A stretch of DNA of 64,000 bases from assembly GCF_001625305.1 (NCBI RefSeq), contig NW_017802379.1:6980486-7044485 (forward strand), given 5' to 3'. Below, one piece after another: positions 24,391 to 33,100 of the stretch. Under the pieces are notes generated by a model. It saw only the letters and a program-made list of their open reading frames with translations, ran no database searches and was not told the origin of the DNA. The stretch is from Branchiostoma belcheri (Eukaryota > Chordata > Leptocardii > Amphioxiformes > Branchiostomatidae). Numbering within the stretch: position 1 is the first letter of the stretch; the number at the start of each line of letters is the position of its first letter. The position numbers and the translations under genes are program-made.

Positions 24391-25172
24391 TGGACCTGAA
24401 CACTTCATTGATGAATTGTGTAAAAAAATTTTTGCCAAAACCCTGCCTGCCAAAAAACACTTAGCATACGTGGGACCCTCAAGTAGATAATTAATTGGAT
24501 TAAAGTTTTCCCGCCAAAAAACTTAGTATATGGGCATCCTGACCTTTGACCTTTACTCATTTCCCACCACACTTCTACTTGCTACACCCAACCAACTCAC
24601 ACTGTTCCAATGGTTTGAACCTTTACGCTTAATTTCTCCAAACACTTGTGATACTCATGCTATGTCAGACCAACCTTCCGAAACACTTAGTTACTTGAGT
24701 GAGACTTTTCTGCCAGAATGATTGTCGCTCTCTACTGGTTAGTCAATGCACAGAAGTTTGCTCCCCTGGGGATGTCTTTGCGGAGACACGGTGCTTCGAC
24801 ACACCAGCATTCCTGTGCAATTGACTGACCAGTAGAGAGCGACAATCATTCTGGCAGAAAAGTCTCACTCAAGTAACTAAGTGTTTCGGAAGGTTGGTCT
24901 GACATAGCATGAGTATCACAAGTGTTTGAAGAAATTAAGCGTAAAGGTTCAAACCATTGGAACAGTGTGAGTTGGTTGGGTGTAGCAAGTAGAAGTGTGG
25001 TGGGAAATGAGTAAAGGTCAAAGGTCAGGATGCCCATATACTAAGTTTTTTGGCGGGAAAACTTTGATCCAATTAATTATCTACCTGAAGGTCCCACGTA
25101 TGCTAAGTGTTTTTTGGCAGGCAGAGTTTTGGCAAAAAATTCATCAACAATTTGAAAGTGTTCTGAGGTCCA
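24391..25172. repeat. Large palindrome P3 (arms ~360 bp, spacer 59 bp)
   Basis: The left arm (24391-24753) and right arm (24813-25172) are near-perfect inverted copies, best over the inner ~320 bp. The conceptual peptide on + at 24530-24721 and that on - at 24846-25037 differ at one residue, which shows how close the arms are. Transcribed from either side, it would form a very long hairpin RNA. No coding function is supported. Confidence 0.9.
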
Positions 25173-25418
25173 AAGTGACAATTTTGCAATGAATTCAAGA
25201 TAAAAATGTGGAATTCAAGTGGCCAATTACATTTTGCAACAACAGTGATCGGCTTCTCAAAAAAGGCATCCAGACCCTCAGAGTGGAGTGTTGTCTTGTG
25301 TTCAAGGTGGAAGAACTGAGTGTGACTAAGTGTTTGGAAAAGTTGACAGGAAACGTGGAGCACAAGAAAGGGTGACGTACCGTGCAATTAAAACCAGAGT
25401 TCAAGGATGAAAGGCAAG

Positions 25419-25530
25419 TAGCCTGGGTGCCATCCTCTGTAGTTTTTGCCCGCTCCCTAATGTCACTGGACCGTGGTGCCCAGTGACATTAGGGAGTGGG
25501 GAAAAACTACGGAGGATGGCACCCAGGCTA
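25419..25530. mobile_element. Fold-back element P4 with 9-bp target duplication
   Basis: Arms of ~51 bp start TAGCCTGGGTGCCATCCTC and end with the complement GGATGGCACCCAGGCTA; the spacer is about 9 bases. AAAGGCAAG flanks both ends (25410-25418 and 25531-25539). The CTGGGTGCCA tip is shared with P2, so both belong to one family. Confidence 0.82.
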
Positions 25531-25624
25531 AAAGGCAAGGAAAAGAGTGTCAGAATGTAAGTGAAGCATCAGAGCACAGAAAAGAGTGACGTACCGTGTA
25601 ATTACAAGCAGTGCAAGTTAGAGT

Positions 25625-25747
25625 GCCCCATTCCCACTACGGTAAAATTGTCCGGATAAGCCGAATTGATTCACTTTGATCCGGCTTGAAGCAGAAGCAA
25701 ATCAATTTGGCTTGATCCGGACAATTTTACCGTAGTGGGAAAGGGGC
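25625..25747. repeat. Palindrome P5 (arms ~48 bp)
   Basis: CCCACTACGGTAAAATTGTC on the left pairs with GACAATTTTACCGTAGTGGG on the right; GCCCC/GGGGC close the ends, and the spacer is about 28 bases. No clear target duplication was found. Confidence 0.85.
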
Positions 25748-27400
25748 CTTCGACCGAAAAGTTGAGCGTGCAAAAGCAGAGGAAGATTTTAAGTAAATAG
25801 TTAAGGAGTGGTTAGGGAAATACCGGTAAGTGTAATTTTTGTCCAAAGCGTCAGGAAAAGGGCCATGCAAGTTTGAGTGAAGGGTGAAGAAAGATGTTGT
25901 GAGTAAAGGTCCAAAGACAAGAAGTTCAGAATGTGAAGCCTTTAAAGAGTTGTGAAGGTTAACAAGTATAAAAAAGAAATGAGCATGGTGGTCTGGTATT
26001 CTTTTCTGTGGCTGGGCATGTTCAGCAAAGTATCAAGTTACTTGAGAGACAATTTGGGGCTAACTGTGAAACTTTTCACAATAGTCTGGACACAAGAGTT
26101 TTGTTAACTTAGTGATTCTACAAAAAAAATCCCTTAAAAACTCAAATCTTTTCGTTCCAACAAGTTAATTGGATGCTCCTTGATATTTGAATTTGCAATA
26201 GCATTTTGAATTTGCAATATAGCATTTTTACATGTTACATGTCCACACCTAAATGACTGAATAGGTGTACTTTCCAGAAAACAGTTTATTTGTTCAAAAA
26301 TTTCTTTCTGATACAAGGTACTCGTGAAAAAATGGCCTGAAGGCGCAGGTTTTCTGTAAATAACCGCAAGTGGAACATGCATTTGGTTCAAAGTACGTAA
26401 ATTCAAGTACATAAGAGCAAATAATAATTTGAGCCAAATTTAACCACCGTGAAAGTTTGACAGTGAAGGTTACAAGTAAGTGGAAAAGGAAATTGTGCAG
26501 AGCAGAGTTAGAGGGTATAAGGATAGAAATGTATGCAAGTGTGTGTACTTGGTTGTGTTGCACAAATAAACTATACTTACAACTTCATCCCAGCCTGTGT
26601 CTTCTCTCACTGCTTTACTGGTAAAAGTCTAGTCCTTCCTTCCTTCCTTCCTTCTACCATGAGCCATGTGGGGAGAGGAAAACAAAAGTCAGTATATATT
26701 GGAGCAATTCACCTGTACTAAGAACTAGGATATTACAATTATACTGCCTACAACACAACTGTTTTTTTCTTTACTGGGGAACGTTACATAAACATTGTAA
26801 AAAGCCAGACTTTCTTCTGATCCAAAAGTTTTTATCTTGAAAGAAACAAATCTGAGGTAAACTGCTTTGTAAGTTAAAAGCATTGTCTCACCTGTAAAAT
26901 CTCTTCATTCCACCAAGCTTTAAAATTATACATACTAGTAATACATCGCCAATAATAATGAAGAACTAAAGTATGGTCAAACGTTTTAAATCGTATTCAT
27001 GTTGGCGCCTTGAACTAAGTTGAAGCATTGAGGACCCCATCTTGTTTATGTGAGTTTTTGGCGGGATCATCAAAAATATCAATTTTAATTATGTGCACGG
27101 GTACATTCCGACAGGTGCTTTGAACCACGAGGAGATAAAGAAAAGAAAATGCACAAGTTTTTTTCCAACAAATATAACCTCAAAACACTGAACAATTGGC
27201 CAAAAAAGACGTGCACATAAATTTACTACTCTACAAGCGCACCGCACATTGAAAATGTTGTCGAAAATACCCTTAACTTTTTCAAAGCCTGTCTAAAATT
27301 AGGAATGGTCGCTCTCGAATACAGAACTAGGTCGTTTCTTACGGAAAATAACTTGACATGTTCGTACTATGGTTGCTAGGGAATAATGTCAGCTAAACAA
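25748..27400. other. AT-rich stretch without a supported gene
   Basis: No convincing coding exon was found. A (CTTC)n run lies near 26635-26653. A minus-strand splice donor ending TTTTACAG|GTGAG lies near 26890. Confidence 0.35.
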
Positions 27401-27418
27401 TTTGCTGGTTTACCTGCA

Positions 27419-27484
27419 ACAATACTTGTAAGCGAAGTTCGTCTCCATGCCACGCTACTCCTCCCAACTGTCTCGCCATTTTGT
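27419..27484 (-). CDS. Possible first coding exon, unidentified
   Basis: On the minus strand, ATG in a good context (AACAAAATGG) opens 22 codons (MARQLGGVAWHGDELRLQVL...) and runs straight into a consensus donor, TTGCAG|GTAAAC. The upstream sequence resembles a 5' leader. No family is recognised and no second exon could be assigned. Transcription from here would run toward the palindromes at 20.9-25.8 kb. Confidence 0.3.
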
Positions 27485-28153
27485 TTTCTATGTTCTCCAA
27501 AATTCGCCAGGTCAGGAAATCCGCATTTTCTCTTCAAAACATAACCAGAACGGCACAAATCCACGACTGAAACTTCCTAACATTCTGCTGCACACTTAGA
27601 AAAACATTCTACCGACGAGAACTCCAAAAAGTAACCAAAAACTTGTAAAGAAAATCACACTAGAATATTCCCGTCGTACGAAACCGCCATTTTGAACAGA
27701 TAGAAGATGCCACTTTTACACAGGTGTGCAAAACGGCCGTGTTTAATTAATGTGAAGCTGGTAATCTAATTATGACAACCAATGACGGCCTGTCTCGGTG
27801 ATAGGCACTTATAATTATGTGGCGAAGAAGGTGGAAGATAATCTATATAATTACAAAGACCAATAATCTTATATCAGGGTAAAAAAAATGGATGAAAATG
27901 CATCTACCGCTGGGTACTTGAGTGGTATCGCCAAATAAACGTTTTCACGAATACTTGTTATGTTACCACAGTATGAAACATAGCACTCTTGTCCAATTTT
28001 CATATACTGTAAAGTCGTTTAATTGTTTTTCATATTCATAATTACATTACAATGTATCCAGAGCGTTAGAGAGAGTTCTTAGCCCATGTACACTGCATCT
28101 TAGGCCAAGACGCGGTCGGTTGAGGTGTTTAGGCATACCCATAGTAGGCCTGC

Positions 28154-28238
28154 CGAATCCTGTCCTTGGTGCTGAACATGCCTTCCACACAAAGTAAAAC
28201 CTGTCCTTGGTGCTGAACATGCCTTCCACACACAGGAA
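28154..28238 (-). repeat. Two units of the dispersed TCCTTGGTGCTGAA minisatellite
   Basis: CCTGTCCTTGGTGCTGAACA followed by TGCCTTCCACAC occurs twice in tandem (about 28158 and 28200). Confidence 0.75.
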
Positions 28239-28375
28239 AACCAATTTATAGCGTTTAGGATAGCAAAAAAATCTTGATTTTTAACCTCCGTATCAATATA
28301 TTTTTCTCGATGCAAATTTCCACCGCTACATCAAAATTGCCCTTCCAGGTTTGTAATATATATCATTTCTGCCTT

Positions 28376-28520
28376 TCTCTTATAAACCTGTGTTATATTC
28401 TTCTGGGTCTTGTCGTGTAGAAAGAAGAGATCAGGGGCACTGCAGCACGTAATAGGACACCACTGACTTCTGAACATTGGCCCTATAATTATAATAGGGT
28501 ATTTTCCTTCCAGGCGTGAC
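28376..28520 (+). repeat. Duplicate of the PIPOX-C 5' flank
   Basis: It matches 29949-30100 in order (ATAAACCTG, TCTTGTCGTGTA, AGATCAGGGGCACTGCAGCAC, GACACCACTGAC, TTCCAGGCGTGACG). The second copy sits directly before the PIPOX-C start codon. Confidence 0.65.
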
Positions 28521-28840
28521 GTATATATGATATGAATCTTTATTGCATGTTCTTGCCCAGATGGGCTAAATGCATAAGAGGATATCCAGTATACAAAACA
28601 TGAGTATTTCATACTGGTACGCTATATTCTAATGCAAAGTGCTTGGAATCTATACATTTCAATAATACTATAAACTACCTATCATCTACTGTTAGTTGCC
28701 CTTTCTTCTCTCTTTTTGAAACATTTGGAAACATAATTACATAGTTTGTCTACTGTACATTCGTTCTTGTTTGACATCAAGTGTTTAAACATGTCCTGCT
28801 TTGATATTTTCTTACATACATATCTTGTCTAATTGTAAAG

Positions 28841-29948
28841 TATCGAATAACCTCCGAAGTGCGAATGGTGCATGCTCTCTTGACAGACACCACCCTCGCG
28901 GTACGCGTCCGAGGAGAAGCAGCCCCTCCGTTTGAAGCAGTTGTCGGCTCACCCCAGGGTGACAGCTTAAGTCCACAGCTCTTCAACATCTACTATGAGG
29001 CAGCCCTCCGTGATCTGCGTGAGACCTACCCACCAACCCCTGCCGAAGACAAGCGGCTCAAGCTACCACCAGAGACCCAATATGCTGATGATCTTGATTT
29101 CATAAGTACATCCCACCAACATCTAGAAAACATACACGAGCAGGTGATAAAGGTTCCGCCAGAATGGAAGCTACAGGCCAATGCCACCAAGACTGAACGA
29201 ATACATATCTGTTGGAAAAGGGAGAGGGAGGAGGAGACATGGAGTAAAACGAAGTCTCTGGGCTCCCGGCTAGGCATCGCTGATGATATCGACGGGAGAA
29301 TGCAGTTGGCCAACGCAGCAGTTAGGAAGATGTGGTACATGTGGGGAGCACAACCTGTCTCCCTGGAGCTAAAGCTTAAACTCTTTAACGTTTACGTCTT
29401 ACCTGTAATGCTATACAACTGTGGTACATGGGGGTTAACGGAACAGTTAGCCAGCAAGATCGACACCTGGCACAGGAAGCAGTTAAGACGCTTAGCTGGG
29501 TATGTCCACCCACACCACATCAGTAACACCAACCTGTACAAGATCTGTAACTCCTCTCCCCTTCAAAATGAAGTCCACCGGCGCAGATGGACTTTCTTCG
29601 GACACATTCTCCGCATGTCACCTGACTCACCTGCACAAAAGGCCCTCAACATCGCCTTTAGCAGAAAACTCTCGCCAAGGAAAGGCAGGCCCCGAGGAGG
29701 TCTTCTGGACTGTCTACTAGACGACGTCAAGTTGTACTTCCAGCAGAACATTAAAGCCGAGGCCTACGTTCTTAAGTGGCTACGAGACCAGGCAAGGCAG
29801 AAGGAAAAGTGGAACGGACTGTACAAGAACATTAAGGACTCATACTGATTTGTTGTGCCGATCCGGCTTTACCTTTGGGCAATTAGCCGCAGATTGGTAC
29901 CCGAGAACAGTTATTTATTATATTATTATTATTATTATCGAATAACCT
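28841..29948 (+). mobile_element. 5'-truncated non-LTR retrotransposon with 13-bp target duplication
   Basis: TATCGAATAACCT occurs at 28841-28853 and 29936-29948 and brackets the insert. Inside, one open frame (to the stop at 29846-29848) covers the back half of a reverse transcriptase: GSPQGDSLSPQLFN, the catalytic QYADDLDF box and the C-terminal RRRWTFFGHILRM motif. A (TTA)n tail ends at ~29935. The endonuclease and the first part of the RT are missing, so the copy is dead on arrival, but the intact frame and perfect duplication mark it as young. The clade was not determined. Confidence 0.9.
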
Positions 29949-30108
29949 ATAAAAGTTATAAACCTGCGTTAAAATATAAACCTTTTCTGTGTGTTGTCGT
30001 GTACAACCAAGAGACCAGGGGGCGCTGCAGCACACTTAATGGGGCACCACTGACGTCTGGACATTGACCCTTTAAGATCGTGTTTTTCTTCGAGGCATAA
30101 CGGGGAAC

Positions 30109-33100
30109 ATGGCAGAAGAACGTGAGGATGTTTGGGACGTGATCGTGGTTGGGGCTGGGGTGATGGGGTCGTCCACGGCGTTTCACCTGGCGCAGGGCGG
30201 CAGCAAGACCCTTCTTCTGGAACAGGTGAGATAAACAAAGCGGGCATGATACTGTCGTACAGTTTGTATATGTGCATTTGAATTACCCGTTTGGCAACCT
30301 TAAGCCAGACGAAGTCTACAAAATCCAGACGCCATATTATAATTGTGTTGGTGCCTTTGACATTCAACTCGAAGTCTACCAAAGTACAAAGTACAGAATC
30401 CAAACGCCACATATTTGTGTTGGTGTATTTAACATTTAACTCACTCACGTGCACTGTTACGTACATACAATGTATGATGCAATACACACCGGTACCCTGC
30501 ATGAAGGTCCAAGGTCATGAGTGAAGGTCATGACTTCCGGGCTCGCAGCATATTGTAAACAGACATATGTTTGAACTCAGACGGGAGTCTGGTACAAACT
30601 ACAAAGAGCAAACTCAACATGTCATGTCAGTCTGCATGTTGTTTTCTTTCACAGCGATTGTGTCGCATGCCGCAATATCGAAGTGTTTACATGGATAGCA
30701 GGCAGTGGTGTGTCAATGGGACAGGCGCGGTAATGAATATAGGCTCGAGGAATTACGGGTCGCTAGTTATCTCAAGGACGACTTGTGCACGAATATGCCA
30801 GTCCCTGTATATGGGCTGAGCTTTGGACTCATATCCACAACATGCATAATATACTTTTCACCGACCATGGAGTCTTATTAAATATTGAATCACTATCAGT
30901 TACATGCTATTCAGGCGGCAAAACTAAAACGCATGTCCAAATTCTGCTGTGAATAAAAGATAACATGAAACGATTTTGAAAAATACAATTTGGAGCGTGC
31001 ACCACAAGCAGCGTGTTTACGTTTGCAGTAGCGCCAGTTCAACGACCAAGGTCACTCTATATATTAGGATAGACCAGAAGTTAGATGTAATGCCGGTAGA
31101 TGGCGCTTTTAGAAGGTAATTTTTTCCTTCGTGGATTCCGGGTCCCAAGTAGGGCTGCGGACCGGTACACTGTACCGGTCCAGTACCGTAAAAATCGTTT
31201 CGGTACAGGTCCAAAATACCGGATCATGAAGTAACGAGTATATACCGAAATAGCTAGTTTACACCATGTATATGACTAAAGATAGGTAAATCCTACCACA
31301 AAGACGAAAAATTAGCACTGGAAAAGACGTAAACACCGTCGATTGATTTGAGATCCTCAGTCTCACGAGACATCGCGAGAGTGTGGCTGATCCAGGGTTG
31401 TGATTGGAAGATACTGACAAGTTGTCAACACTTTATTATTGTTTGTGTCATGATTGAAAAAGTGAAGAACACGTGTTAATTTGTCAAATTGTTCAGGTAC
31501 AGGTACAGGTCCGGACCTGTACCTAAACCTCTGTACCGGTACCGGTACCTGTACCTGATGTTGCGTTTAGGTACGCAGCCCTAGTCCCAAGTCTTGAATT
31601 CGCTAATGGCGGTTTGGTAACTGTTCTTCGTTGTTCCAACGCGCAGTTTTTCCTGCCACACACACGGGGAAGCTCCTGTGGTCAGACCCGCATCGTCCGA
31701 AAGTCCTACATCGCCGAGCATGCGCACTACGCAGACATGGTGACGGCATCCATCCGAATCTGGCAGCAGGTTGAAAAGGAATTGGGAACTACGCTTCTGG
31801 TGTGAGTAAAAAAATGTATCATTGAATGTAACCGCCGCTTTAAACAGCAGAATTTCACATCAGAACTTGTTTTCAAGGAGACGAATTTTGCTATCACGAA
31901 ACTTCATCTGTGTTGGCAGTTACGTGTTTGAAGATAAAACTTCACCTAGAGCTTTCGACCAGTCACTCTGGTCTTCTTCAATAGACTGACCCAGTGAGAC
32001 TTGTTACATGGCTTTTCTGAAGTGTGACGTTAACATTAGATCAAAGGTACATGTATCTGGTAAACGATGTCGTCCCCCGTCGCTGTTGAGGCAAATTTTG
32101 GTTTCTCTGATTGGTCTATGTACGTCCCTCATCCGTTCATTCTTTTTTTTGTTAATTTCGTTTATTACAACATTTCATGACAAGACATGGGTACGGCACA
32201 CTCAAGTACTCAAGTTTACTGTTATATCAACGCGAGAGGACAAATACAGGATAGACATGAGAGGAAAGTCGTGTAAAGTGCCTTTATCAAGTGCATGACA
32301 GGACTTGAACCCGGGACTCTGCCGTTACGCCACACGACCCGATCATCCGTTCATTCTTTCAACTTTTTTTGTCTTGAACAGCCCCACTCCCCGCCTGCTG
32401 TGGGCCCGTTCAGAGAACCCGAAGATCCACGCCATTGCCGACACGCTGGACGGGGTGGGCGCCCGGAACAGCCGGCTCCAGACGGGGGAGCTGAGGCGGA
32501 GGTTCCCGATGCTGCGGTTCCCGGCCGGGCACGTCGGTGTGCTGGAGGAGGACGCCGCTGTCATCAAGGCCGACACGGCCGTCAGGTGTCTGCAGGTTCG
32601 CGCTAGTTCTCAAACCTGATTTTCTGTCGAGGGTCCTTTTATTACTGACGTTGGATGTACATGTATGTCCGTATCTAAAAGGAGCTTTTTTCCTATATCA
32701 AAAAAGTAAAGTTTAAAGTTTTTGTTTCCACACTAAAAGGATCTGACCATGAATTTTCGTTCGATCTCCTTCGTCAGAAAATAATGATCCACTCACTGAT
32801 TCACGAAATGCCAAGGGCAAAGTTTTAGTTCTAGACCAAACACTGCAGGAGCTATATAGCCAAAAACACTCAAAACTGAGGTAACATTCTCATTATCTTC
32901 TCTAATTTGAGGTCCTTGTGGCACGTCCTGTCCTTGTGGCAAAGTTGTAATAAATAAATAAATAAATAAATAATTTGGTTCAGGAACTTTTTGTGAGGAG
33001 AGGCGGCCGCATCAAAGATGGCGAACGGATCGTGAAGGTGGTCCCAGGACAGACGATAACCGTTACCACGGCAACCATGACGTACAGGACCAGGAGACTG

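Noticed and set aside
24530-25037. Two matching open frames on opposite strands (MGILTFDLYSF...)
   Set aside because: They are mirror images created by the palindrome arms, not two genes.
28859-28861. Start codon of the LINE frame at 28859
   Set aside because: It is GTG, and the frame is open right from the insertion junction; the element is 5'-truncated, so no native start exists.
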